From assembly GCF_000243215.1 (NCBI RefSeq), contig NZ_JH594597.1:1-64000 (forward strand): 64,000 bases of DNA. Direction: 5' to 3'. Below are positions 26,286 to 34,632 of this stretch, one piece after another; within the stretch, counting starts at the first letter, position 1, and every line of letters begins with the position of its first letter. Position numbers and translations under genes: made by a program. The notes beneath the pieces are model-generated. The model saw only the letters and a program-made list of their open reading frames with translations, searched no databases and had not been told where the DNA came from. Source of the stretch: Odoribacter laneus YIT 12061. GTDB taxonomy: Bacteria; Bacteroidota; Bacteroidia; Bacteroidales; Marinifilaceae.

Positions 26286-27665
26286 TCAGAACTTATAAGA
26301 AATTCCCAGAGAAACCGTAAATGCATTGGATTTATAATGTCCACTGAAGGTATCTATCTGAGTAGGAATAACAATATTATTATAAGTATAGGAGCCATCC
26401 CGTCCAATTCCCTGTATATACAGAAAAGCAAAATCAAATTGCAGGTTCTGATAAGGTTCGAAAGACAAACCGGCAGACATACCGATTTTATTCATCCCCG
26501 GAGTCTCCGGATTATAATTATTTTTCCGGATAGGACTTTGGTCAAAATATAAACCAGCCCGCACATCCAAGCGATCAGTAGCTTTATACTGAGCGCCGAT
26601 ACGAGCAATAATGGTATTTTTATAATCTTTATTGGCTTTAATCGGATTAATGCCCAATTCTTCTTCGTTGAAATACACATTCAGGGAATCATATGCATTC
26701 CAGCCGACATATTGTAAATCCAAAGACATCTCCCATCGGTCGGTCGGTCGGTAACTCACTCCCAAAGTCGTATTGGAAGGTAAAGGCAGTTCGGCCCGGA
26801 AAGATCCCTGGTCGTATTTAGGTACGGCAAAAGCAGGAGCTAATTTTCCCAATGTACCCATTAAGTCCTCTATGTTGCGGTTTGCATAATCCAAAGTCGC
26901 ATCTCCTTCTTTTACCCGCATTTTAATTTTAGAACGATACGATAATCCGATACTGACTTTATCCGAAACATCGTACAAAATTCCGATATTAAAGCCGGCC
27001 CTGACTTTAGCATGGCCATTCAAAGTTGCCGAAGCCGGAGGGAATTTATTATCCCGTATGGTTTCCACGAAATATTTTTTTTGTTCTTCCGGTAAAGGCA
27101 ATCCTTCGATAATAGTGCCGATCATCTGAAAATCGGCGGTACTCATTAAAGCACGGGAAAGATTGACATTTCCGATAGCCAGCATTAATCCGACGCCAAC
27201 ACTCAACTTATCCGTAATTTTATAGGAAAGAGTAGGTTGCAATACATACGACCGTAGTTTAATATCCTGGATTACATTAACCCCAGCCCAATTTTTGGGC
27301 CACTTTAAAGAATTCCCGTAAGGAGTGGTCAGACTGATCCCTGCGGCAAAGTTATCGTATATTTTATACCCGACATAGGCATATAAAGGTGTGCTCAAAG
27401 GATTATCCGTTTTAGCGGAATAGCCTTCATGACTGTATTTTGCCTGGGAAGAAACAGCAGAAATACCGATAGAAATATCCATATGATTATCCAGCCAAAC
27501 AAGCCCTGCCGGGTTAAAATGCATACTTTCCGCACCCAATTTCATAGCTGTACCGACATGTCCCATTCCGGTCTGTTTGGCACTCAATACATTTACCTGA
27601 TATCCTTCCGCGAATACAGGAATTCCTAAAATACAGGCTATTGCCCCAATTACTAACTTTCTCAT
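26286..27665 (-). CDS. OmpP1/FadL/TodX-family outer-membrane protein
   Basis: A 459-residue beta-barrel with a signal peptide cut after FAEG (about residue 20). The N-terminal plug region contains SAKQTGMGHVGTAM and FNPAGLVWLD, the NPA motif of FadL-type long-chain fatty-acid or hydrophobic-compound channels. The protein ends AFTVSLGISYKF, with the terminal Phe expected of Bam substrates. Substrate is unknown; in Bacteroidetes these proteins are poorly characterised. It is a single gene, with CAAAATTA (27765-27772; TAATTTTG on the coding strand) as a possible -7 box. Confidence 0.88.
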   Translation of the reverse strand: MRKLVIGAIACILGIPVFAEGYQVNVLSAKQTGMGHVGTAMKLGAESMHFNPAGLVWLDNHMDISIGISAVSSQAKYSHEGYSAKTDNPLSTPLYAYVGYKIYDNFAAGISLTTPYGNSLKWPKNWAGVNVIQDIKLRSYVLQPTLSYKITDKLSVGVGLMLAIGNVNLSRALMSTADFQMIGTIIEGLPLPEEQKKYFVETIRDNKFPPASATLNGHAKVRAGFNIGILYDVSDKVSIGLSYRSKIKMRVKEGDATLDYANRNIEDLMGTLGKLAPAFAVPKYDQGSFRAELPLPSNTTLGVSYRPTDRWEMSLDLQYVGWNAYDSLNVYFNEEELGINPIKANKDYKNTIIARIGAQYKATDRLDVRAGLYFDQSPIRKNNYNPETPGMNKIGMSAGLSFEPYQNLQFDFAFLYIQGIGRDGSYTYNNIVIPTQIDTFSGHYKSNAFTVSLGISYKF

Positions 27666-27924
27666 TCAAATCTGTTTTCGTTATCTTTTTTCAAAACGGA
27701 AAAGCGGGAAAAAAGTTCTTATTCCACTTTGCATTCCCCCTTTTTCTTTTTCATTTAAAGGCTGCAAAATTAACATTTTATCTCCGGCTTGTTTCTACTT
27801 TACGGTATGTTAGTCCCTTCTCCCTTTTTCCCCTAAAAATATCCATAAATTTCCCCCATAAAATGCCCTTTATAAAAAGGGTTTATACTATTTTTGTAAC
27901 CTTTTAAACAAATAAGATACTCCG

Positions 27925-28137
27925 ATGATAAAATTTACGCTTACAGAAGACTATATTGAATTAATCCGCTTATTGAAAATTACACGGATAGCAGAAAGCG
28001 GAGGGATGGCTAAAATACTGGTAGAAAACGGAGAAGTAAAGCGAAACGGACAAATAGAACAACGAAAGCGGGCAAAAATCAGAAAAGGAGAAATTATTGA
28101 AGTCCTGGGTGAAACCATTCAGATCCTAGCGGAATAA
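27925..28137 (+). CDS. Small S4-domain RNA-binding protein
   Basis: A 70-residue protein consisting of one S4 domain, with the motif AKILVENGEVKRNGQIEQRKRAKIRKGEIIEV, here spread over residues 29-61 (key residues V-G-EVKRNG and R-K-I). It is of the YbcJ/YaaA kind that binds structured RNA, often rRNA. A TATTTTTG -7 box (27889-27896) precedes it. It stands alone and convergent with the oxidoreductase gene three bases away. Role in ribosome assembly is only inferred from the family. Confidence 0.85.
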   Translation: MIKFTLTEDYIELIRLLKITRIAESGGMAKILVENGEVKRNGQIEQRKRAKIRKGEIIEVLGETIQILAE

Positions 28138-28140
28138 CAT

Positions 28141-29376
28141 TTATTTTACACGTTTTTTCTCTATTTCAAAAGCGATCCTGTGACTTTCCAAAGAAGTTTC
28201 AATCGAAGTCAATAAGCCTGAGACTTTTTGTCCGCGGATGGCTTGCAGAAAATCCGCTACAATATACAAATCCGCCCCTCCGTGAAAATTACATTCCCCG
28301 AAACTAGCTGAAAAATCAAATACTTTATCAGCTTTATCGGGCAGAAAATAACGGACCGTCAGTTGTTTTTCGTCTCCAAAAGCCTCCCCCTGCGTAAACA
28401 TGATGTGTGTCTTTCGTCCCCCTTCTTTTGTAAAAGCATCCATCGAAAAATTTACCGTCACTTCGTCTTCCAGCAACATCGATACGACCTGATGATCCAC
28501 GACATCATTATCACAACGATATACACATCTTCCATAAGGCCCTGTCTTCAATTCCTGCCAAATAACACTATCCGGGTCCTTTCCCTCCGGTATGTCAAAA
28601 TGGCGCAACCAACGTTTCTGACGATAATACAACCGTAAAGCGGAATAGGGACATTCCCGTTCTACCAAACAACCGTCCGTACAACGCAAAGTACTACCCT
28701 CAGGTGCATTTTTTTCTTTAAACCATTTTAAAGATCCGTAAGAACTTACTTCCAGGCAGTGACGTCCGCTCAGCCAGACCATAAGATCCAAATCATGACA
28801 AGCCTTAGAAAGAATCATCGGATTTGTCTCGTCCTCTCTTCTCCACAACCCTCGCACAAAAGCATGAGTCATCCTTTCGATTCCCACCTCCTCTACATGA
28901 TTGATACTAATTATTTCCCCCAACTCTCCACTTTCTACAATCTGACGGAATTTCCGGAAATAAGGATGATACCTCAAGACATGACAAATTCCGACAATAC
29001 ATCCGCATTCCTTTGCTTTCCGGGCAATATCCATACATTCCTGCCACGTTTGGGCTATCGGTTTTTCCAATAATATATGATATCCTTTTTCCAAGGCTGC
29101 CATAGCCGGCTGATAATGCAAATGATCCGGAGTACATAGAAATATTGCGTCAGCCAAACGGGGAAATTCAAAGAATTGGGGCCAGGAGGTAAAACAACGT
29201 TCAGCAGGAATCTGAAAATAATCCGCACAATACTTCCGGCGAACTTCATTCGGTTCTACAACCGCTACAATTTCCAATTCTTTCGGATACAAACGGGCAT
29301 ATTCAGCATAAGCATTCAGCCGGTTTCCTGCACCAATAGCCGCTACCTTTATCTTCCGCATCTGCTTTCCGTTCAT
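28141..29376 (-). CDS. Gfo/Idh/MocA-family oxidoreductase
   Basis: A 411-residue NAD(P)-dependent dehydrogenase. The Rossmann fold starts VAAIGAGNRLNAYAEYA, and LEKPIAQTWQECMDIA holds the EKP motif with the catalytic-region lysine. The C-terminal domain contains a Cys-rich segment (CTDGCLVERECPYSALRLYYR) that is extra compared with the simplest members and might bind metal. Substrates in this family are usually sugars or inositols. The ATG at 29361 (MRKIKV) is an equally good start. The next gene upstream is 10 bases away, so the two are probably co-transcribed. Confidence 0.85.
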   Translation of the reverse strand: MNGKQMRKIKVAAIGAGNRLNAYAEYARLYPKELEIVAVVEPNEVRRKYCADYFQIPAERCFTSWPQFFEFPRLADAIFLCTPDHLHYQPAMAALEKGYHILLEKPIAQTWQECMDIARKAKECGCIVGICHVLRYHPYFRKFRQIVESGELGEIISINHVEEVGIERMTHAFVRGLWRREDETNPMILSKACHDLDLMVWLSGRHCLEVSSYGSLKWFKEKNAPEGSTLRCTDGCLVERECPYSALRLYYRQKRWLRHFDIPEGKDPDSVIWQELKTGPYGRCVYRCDNDVVDHQVVSMLLEDEVTVNFSMDAFTKEGGRKTHIMFTQGEAFGDEKQLTVRYFLPDKADKVFDFSASFGECNFHGGADLYIVADFLQAIRGQKVSGLLTSIETSLESHRIAFEIEKKRVK

Positions 29377-29386
29377 TCCGTAAAAA

Positions 29387-29773
29387 TTAGTATACCTCTA
29401 ACATATTTTTCACCGACCCCAGATAATATTCCTTCCACCCCTCTGTAATTTCTTCAAAAACCTCTGCCGGAATATGCGTATGGAGAAGCCGCACAACAGT
29501 CCCCCGATTTCCATCCTTTTTTAATTCCAGGCGAACAATAGAAGGTTCGGCGTTTTCTCCAAAAAACCATTCCTGCACCAAAAGCCGGTCCGGTACAATT
29601 TCCAGGTTGACACCTGCAATATCCCCCTCCCACAGCGAAAAAACATAGCCTACTTCGGCCTTCATATCTGCAGCATATCCACTCCACAGCTCAATCTGAA
29701 AAGGATTTGTCAAGGCCGCAAAAACCTCTTCGGGATCCGCCATGATTTTTATTTCATATTTAAAGTCCATCAT
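29387..29773 (-). CDS. SRPBCC/AHSA1-like domain protein
   Basis: A 128-residue protein with the START-like fold pattern of the activator of Hsp90 ATPase homologue family: KIMADPEEVFAALTNPFQIELWSG at the N-terminus (key residues P-E-VF-AL-P-W), then VQEWFFGE, and a long C-terminal helix ending WKEYYLGSVKNMLEVY. Such proteins bind hydrophobic ligands or act as co-chaperones; no ligand can be named here. It precedes the oxidoreductase by 10 bases on the same strand. Confidence 0.8.
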   Translation of the reverse strand: MMDFKYEIKIMADPEEVFAALTNPFQIELWSGYAADMKAEVGYVFSLWEGDIAGVNLEIVPDRLLVQEWFFGENAEPSIVRLELKKDGNRGTVVRLLHTHIPAEVFEEITEGWKEYYLGSVKNMLEVY

Positions 29774-29817
29774 TCCTCTTTAATAACTTCTACAAAGATA
29801 CATTGTATTTGGAATTT

Positions 29818-31047
29818 TCAAATATCCCGTTTCCTATAGGCAGTAAGTAAATCCGGCAGATCCCGGGATATAGGTTCGGCTGTCATCTTTTCCAGTAAAC
29901 CGCCTGCAGCTATTTCTACAGCTTGTTTCTGAAAATAGAAAGGATGTACGTAATTCAAATATTTCAATACCCGAAAAGCATTGAATTTATCAAAAAAACG
30001 TTTCAAAAATAATTTCGGAGCAGCACAATTCGCATTCAATTCCACAACCATCCCCACAAAATCATTGGCTTCCAGAAAATGTTGCAGACAAATTTCCTGT
30101 CGTTCCCTATATTTCTTTATCTGAGCAGCATCTGCCTTATACAACAGAGGAATATCCCGGAAAAAAGGCTTTAAAACTTCGAAGGCCCCGACATGATAGG
30201 TATCATAAATCCCCCCCTGTTTTACAATTTGCAAAACGACCTGACCGGTACCAAAAGGAGTGCGTTCCGAAATTCTTCCGGCAGGATATACTTTCACCCG
30301 ATTTAAATGGGCAAACCTCCCTGTAGCAATCAACTTTTGAATAAAATAAAAATCTTCCCCCGCCTGCTTTTTATTCATTCCCCCCTGGGCGACATAATCT
30401 TCTGCCCTGACAGCAAAAGCAGACCCCAAACAAGAATAAGCATAAGGATGTCCTATATAGAGCAAAGCCAACCGGTAATAACGAAGATATAACTCATACT
30501 TCATAATACCTGTCCGCTCTTCCGCCGCATCCGGAAAAACATGTTCGTAGGCAATCGTTATTCCGGCATAATTTGTTTTAGCAAAACAAGCAATGAGCTC
30601 CCGGCAATAATCCACATCGACCAAAGTATCTGCATCCAAAGAAGCGATCCCTCCCTTTTCATTTCCTATCTGCCAGAAATACCAGGCAGCAGCATCCATA
30701 CCAATCTTTCTGGCCATCCCAACACCTGCCTGTTTAGAAGGCAAATCAAAAGCCGGAAAAACATTTCCATATATCCCTCTTACAGGAGAATTCTTAAAAA
30801 AATCTTTCAACTCTTCATAAAGCCGGCTATTCCTCTTTTTCAATTCTTCTTCACAGTGCTCCGCATGATTTACAACGAGAATAATTCCGACCTTATCGTC
30901 CACCCGACAATTCAGCAAAGAATTCAAAGTCCGGAAAATATCGGGATCATCAAAAACAGGAATGACAATAATCAAGGCAAGTCTATCCGGGAAATCCGGA
31001 AAAAATTTCAAAGGATTCTTTTCAAAATAACGGTCAAAAATTTTCAT
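29818..31047 (-). CDS. Family 2 glycosyltransferase
   Basis: A 409-residue cytoplasmic GT-A glycosyltransferase. The N-terminus contains LALIIVIPVFDDPDIFRTLNSL, the nucleotide-sugar loop; the metal-binding DxD is in ASLDADTLVDVDY. A later GEDFYFIQKLIA segment supplies the catalytic (Q/E)DF-like motif. No membrane segment is evident. The acceptor is unknown. It lies between an SRPBCC gene and the ompH-like gene, with a terminator hairpin separating it from the latter, so it probably has its own promoter. Confidence 0.85.
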   Translation of the reverse strand: MKIFDRYFEKNPLKFFPDFPDRLALIIVIPVFDDPDIFRTLNSLLNCRVDDKVGIILVVNHAEHCEEELKKRNSRLYEELKDFFKNSPVRGIYGNVFPAFDLPSKQAGVGMARKIGMDAAAWYFWQIGNEKGGIASLDADTLVDVDYCRELIACFAKTNYAGITIAYEHVFPDAAEERTGIMKYELYLRYYRLALLYIGHPYAYSCLGSAFAVRAEDYVAQGGMNKKQAGEDFYFIQKLIATGRFAHLNRVKVYPAGRISERTPFGTGQVVLQIVKQGGIYDTYHVGAFEVLKPFFRDIPLLYKADAAQIKKYRERQEICLQHFLEANDFVGMVVELNANCAAPKLFLKRFFDKFNAFRVLKYLNYVHPFYFQKQAVEIAAGGLLEKMTAEPISRDLPDLLTAYRKRDI

Positions 31048-31061
31048 AAAATACCGTTAAG

Positions 31062-31089
31062 AAAAAAAGGCTGATTACTCAGCCTTTTT
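31062..31089 (-). terminator. Terminator of the OmpH-like gene, overlapping its stop
   Basis: AAAAAGGCTGA (31064-31074) pairs with TCAGCCTTTTT (31079-31089) around TTAC. On the minus strand the T-run follows directly. One arm lies within the last codons of the OmpH-like gene. Confidence 0.75.
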
Positions 31090-31683
31090 CTGATTATATT
31101 TTTCGTTGAGCCGTTTCACGACATCTCCGGTAATATCAAAACCCGGTTCGGCATAAAGTACATTCCCGGCTAAAACCGTACTCAACACAATGTCATATCC
31201 TTTTTCTTTATTATATTCTGTAAGAAAAGACGTAATCGATTCAAACAAACGCTTATTCAAGTCCCCTTGCTCTTTGAGCATTTTTTCCGTCATTTCCTGC
31301 TGTAACATTTGTAAGCGCTGGTTTTTATCTAAAATTTCCTGTCTGGCAGCTTCTGCTCTTTCCCGGCTGATAAAACCATTATTCTCTAATTTACGTTGGA
31401 ATTCATTCGCTTGCTGATCCAGTTGTTTCGCTTTCATATTTAATTCCGTCCGTCTTTCTTCCTGCTTTTTTAAAAAAGCTTCGTTCAATTCGACAGAAAG
31501 CAAATAATTACTCAATAATGTATCTGTATTTACATATACTATTTTTGTTCCATTCACAGTTTCGTTTCCATCTACTCTGGGTTTTACCGACGTATTCTCC
31601 CGGTTTCCTGTAAAATGCAAAACATAAAGCACTGCTACGGCAATCAATAATATCACATTCAATACAATAGAATAATTCTTCAT
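31075..31683 (-). CDS. OmpH/Skp-family periplasmic chaperone
   Basis: A 202-residue protein with an N-terminal membrane or signal segment (about 5-22), then a short beta core starting KIVYVNTDTLLSNYLLS and a long coiled-coil (about 65-150) rich in Lys, Glu and Gln. This is the pattern of Skp/OmpH trimers that hold unfolded outer-membrane proteins. C-terminal strands (YDIVLSTVLAGNVLYAEPGFDIT) close the core. The N-terminal segment lacks an obvious cleavage site, so it may stay anchored. A -7 box TATCTTTG (31854-31861, minus strand) predicts a leader of about 165 bases. Confidence 0.88.
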   Translation of the reverse strand: MKNYSIVLNVILLIAVAVLYVLHFTGNRENTSVKPRVDGNETVNGTKIVYVNTDTLLSNYLLSVELNEAFLKKQEERRTELNMKAKQLDQQANEFQRKLENNGFISRERAEAARQEILDKNQRLQMLQQEMTEKMLKEQGDLNKRLFESITSFLTEYNKEKGYDIVLSTVLAGNVLYAEPGFDITGDVVKRLNEKYNQKKAE

Positions 31684-32074
31684 AATATTACAACTTTGTT
31701 AATAATAATCGCACTTGCAAATCTGTATTTTTTCCATTAAAAATCCAAAGCGCTAAAAAGAACAAACGATAAGAGAACCTCAAATTACGATTTTCCCTTT
31801 TCCAGGTCTTCCTTCTTTTTCAAACTTCAAATTCATCCCACAGATTTGTTGGACAAAGATAATCTTATCTTTTTTCAATCTCCACCTTTTTCCTTTTTTT
31901 CTATATAAAAAATCTTCTTTAACAGGCTATTTTACTTTTTTCAAACAGCCAGACAACAATTATTAAGACAAATTAAATTTCTTTAAAAATCACACCCTCT
32001 TTGCTGCCGGTTTACGCACACGTTTATTTTAAAAGTTGGCATTTTATCTTTCCACCTGGCTTTACGGATGTTTT
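31684..32074. other. Intergenic region upstream of the OmpH-like gene
   Basis: A 391-base, very AT-rich gap. It holds a minus-strand TATCTTTG box (31854-31861) likely to drive the OmpH-like gene. I see no terminator after the carboxypeptidase-regulatory-like gene, no open frame and no repeat. Confidence 0.4.
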
Positions 32075-32740
32075 CTATTTTATATTTTTTTCCCGTCGAT
32101 TTACAGTAAAAATCATTTTGAGCAAGTCAATTTCTTCCACCATCAAAGGTTCAGGAGCGTCTTGAAATTTACGGGCTCTCTTCAATTGTTCATAGGCTCT
32201 CCAACTTTCCAAACCGACACCTAACTTGACTTCGACATGTCCCTTATTCGTACTGGCAGCAAAGTCATCCAAAACTCTCTTTTGATTTTGTTCCGGAGTC
32301 ATTTCCAGAGCATTTGAAAAAGCATCCCGTTCAATACCGGCCATATTATTTTTAGCATTCATCCGATATTGGCGGGCTTGTTCCCCATAGCGCCTTCTCA
32401 CAACGACTTCAGGCAAATTAATCGTATCGGAAGATAAAAAAACAGCCACCATATATTCGCCACCTGCAAGGGTATCGGGTACGACAATTTCGTAAGACTT
32501 AAAACCAATATGAGTAAAATAGATGGTATCTCCTTTCGATGTATTTAAAGCAAAACGTCCCATTCCGTCCGTTGTCGTCACCCGTTCCCCATCCCGGCAA
32601 TTCACATTTGCAATCGGACGGGTGGTCGCTGAATGAATCACTACACCTGAAAACCGTACTTCCTCCTCTAACAACGATTGTGCCAGGCCCCAATTGTACA
32701 TCCAACACCCTAAAAACAACAACAAACTAATTTTTTTCAT
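32075..32740 (-). CDS. Carboxypeptidase-regulatory-like domain protein
   Basis: A 221-residue exported protein. A signal peptide (MKKISLLLFLGCW, cut near residue 20) is followed by a CarboxypepD_reg-like beta-sandwich (about 28-105: FSGVVIHSATTRPIANVNC and TTDGMGRFAL, the usual turn), as found at the N-terminus of TonB-dependent receptors. The rest is charged and predicted helical. It ends the operon glycosyltransferase, sigma factor, this gene; its start overlaps the sigma gene by 14 bases. It could be an envelope target or partner of the sigma factor. No membrane anchor beyond the signal is seen. Confidence 0.75.
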   Translation of the reverse strand: MKKISLLLFLGCWMYNWGLAQSLLEEEVRFSGVVIHSATTRPIANVNCRDGERVTTTDGMGRFALNTSKGDTIYFTHIGFKSYEIVVPDTLAGGEYMVAVFLSSDTINLPEVVVRRRYGEQARQYRMNAKNNMAGIERDAFSNALEMTPEQNQKRVLDDFAASTNKGHVEVKLGVGLESWRAYEQLKRARKFQDAPEPLMVEEIDLLKMIFTVNRREKNIK

Positions 32741-33347
32741 TTTCCTTTGCGATCTCGGTATGTTGCAGGATATTTAACAATAATTCCCTGGCCCGGAACA
32801 ACTGGGCTTTTACTGTTCCTAACGGGATAGCCAGCTCATCAGCAATCTCTTCGTATGAAAATTCATCAAAATAACGCAATTCAATCAAACGGCGATAACG
32901 ACCTTTCAACATGGAAACTTTCTCCCGCATAAAATCAGCCCGCTGAGAACGAATCGCTTCTTCATCCGGCGTACGGATATCTGCCGGAATACTATTAATA
33001 TATCCCCGGTCATCAGGATTAATATCATCCTTATCCAAAGATACAGTCAACGTTTTACGTTTGCGGATAAAATCGATCGTATTATTCGAAGCAATTTTAA
33101 ATAACCATGTGCTAAAAGCAAACTGAGGAGAATAATAATTTAAACTGGAAAATGCTTTTTCAAATGCTTCAAACATCAAGTCTTCAGCATCTGTCCGATT
33201 GTTTACCATCTTCAGAATCATAAAGTATACAGAATCCTTATACCTCTTAAAAAGTTCTGCATATGCTTTTTCATCCCCGGCGATGGCATTTTTAACTATC
33301 TTATAATCATAAAGCGCCTTCTCCGATAAATTATTCGTTATCTCCAT
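32727..33347 (-). CDS. Sigma-70 family RNA polymerase sigma factor (ECF type)
   Basis: A 206-residue sigma factor. Region 2 is visible as AYAELFKRYKDSVYFMILK with DAEDLMFEAFEKAF and FSTWLFKIASNNTIDFIRKR; region 4 as RLIELRYFDEFSYEEIADEL with IPLGTVKAQLFRARELL. A linker of about 40 residues between them is longer than usual and acidic. Its start overlaps the upstream glycosyltransferase gene by 10 bases, and its end overlaps the downstream gene by 14. No anti-sigma gene is evident. The TGTAACCT-N13-GCGTC motif of the other sigma locus is not found here. Confidence 0.9.
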   Translation of the reverse strand: MEITNNLSEKALYDYKIVKNAIAGDEKAYAELFKRYKDSVYFMILKMVNNRTDAEDLMFEAFEKAFSSLNYYSPQFAFSTWLFKIASNNTIDFIRKRKTLTVSLDKDDINPDDRGYINSIPADIRTPDEEAIRSQRADFMREKVSMLKGRYRRLIELRYFDEFSYEEIADELAIPLGTVKAQLFRARELLLNILQHTEIAKENEKN

Positions 33348-34468
33348 TTTTTCTTCGTAAAAATTGAATGTACATTATAGTACCATCTGTATAAAAAACC
33401 TATAGAACTAACAATGAACGAAATTAAGAATAATTTCCTTTGCTTTAAATGCCTCAAACAGATATTTATTGTTATAAAATCTAATAAAAATGTTAATAAA
33501 ATACACGCAATAATGTAAATATATAATACATGTTTAAATATCAAAATAAAACAAAAAATATAAAACAAAAACTCAATAAATGTATCAAAATCGTATCTAA
33601 TTAAAGCTTTAATCGGCCATTTTAGTTTGTTTTGATAATAATACGTATAATCTTCTTTCCAGGTTTTCTTTTCGCTATCCTTTAAATTCACATAAGTTTC
33701 CTCTTGCTTAGCGACCTTGACTTTTCCTAAGGCAGAAAGACAGGCCACCATCTCATTATCATAACCGGTATAACTTTGGGAGTTTTTAGAAAAACCTTTT
33801 TTCGCCAAATAATATTTTTTCCGGTATCCCATATTATGCCCATCCCCCAAAACAAAACATCTTCTTTTTACCAATAAAAACATTTTCAAATACCGCAAAA
33901 ACCGAAACATACGCCGGATTTTAACTTTTCCATTAGGAGCTGTATAATTAGCATATCCCAGTACGACCGCAGTATCGGGAGTGAAATAAGTACGCATTGC
34001 ACTTACCCAATGAGAAGAAGCCGGACAACAGTTTATTTCAGAAAAAAGCAAAACGTCGTAACGGGCAGCTAAAATTCCGATATTGATCGCTAATTTTTTT
34101 GTACTTCGGAACTTTGTTTCCGGGAAAATACGGGTCGTTCTCAACTGGGAATATTTTTTTTGCATTTCTGTTAAAACCTCCTGCGTCTCGTCTTCGGAAC
34201 ATTCATCCACCACAATAACTTCAAAATTAGTATCTTCCTGACTCAAAAAATAAGGCAAATTTTTTCTCAATTCTTCAGCCCTGTTATTGGAGGTAATAAT
34301 GACAGATACTCCTTCTTTTTCTTCTTGCGGAATCTTTTTTTCCTTTGAGCAAATAAGCAGGCTTTTGTACAGCACACTCACCAAATGATAAAGAAAGAAC
34401 ACCCCTGCAAACAAAAAAAGATACTTATTTTCACCCAGATTTTCCCAAAACTCTATAAAATTATTCAT
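33338..34468 (-). CDS. Membrane-anchored family 2 glycosyltransferase
   Basis: A 376-residue protein with an N-terminal membrane segment (about 14-33), a GT-A catalytic domain (about 50-270: GVSVIITSNNRAEELRKNL, VIVVDECSEDETQ, and FSEINCCPAS near the DxD position), and two or three C-terminal membrane segments (about 290-355). The usual DxD at the third site reads SEIN, so metal binding may differ. It likely works at the inner-membrane face on a lipid-linked or surface glycan. It heads an unusual operon with a sigma factor and an exported protein. Confidence 0.82.
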   Translation of the reverse strand: MNNFIEFWENLGENKYLFLFAGVFFLYHLVSVLYKSLLICSKEKKIPQEEKEGVSVIITSNNRAEELRKNLPYFLSQEDTNFEVIVVDECSEDETQEVLTEMQKKYSQLRTTRIFPETKFRSTKKLAINIGILAARYDVLLFSEINCCPASSHWVSAMRTYFTPDTAVVLGYANYTAPNGKVKIRRMFRFLRYLKMFLLVKRRCFVLGDGHNMGYRKKYYLAKKGFSKNSQSYTGYDNEMVACLSALGKVKVAKQEETYVNLKDSEKKTWKEDYTYYYQNKLKWPIKALIRYDFDTFIEFLFYIFCFILIFKHVLYIYIIACILLTFLLDFITINICLRHLKQRKLFLISFIVSSIGFLYRWYYNVHSIFTKKKWR

Positions 34469-34632
34469 TATAAACTTTTACCTTTATACCGTTAACTTTC
34501 TTTATTTCACTATTTTCCATTTTTTTGGAAAAAATCAGACAAATATACGTACTTATCTAGGATTTTTTTTGCAATTCCGGATATATTTTGTGAAATTTAA
34601 AGCTGTAACTAACACATAAATTTTATTGTATT

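Noticed and set aside
27895-27920. TGTAACCT before the small S4 gene as a third ECF sigma site
   Set aside because: The bases 13 further on read GATAC, not GCGTC, so the second element is missing.
34568-34590. Promoter for phosphofructokinase from TTTG and TATATTTT
   Set aside because: The spacer is only about 10 bases, far below the 19-21 required.
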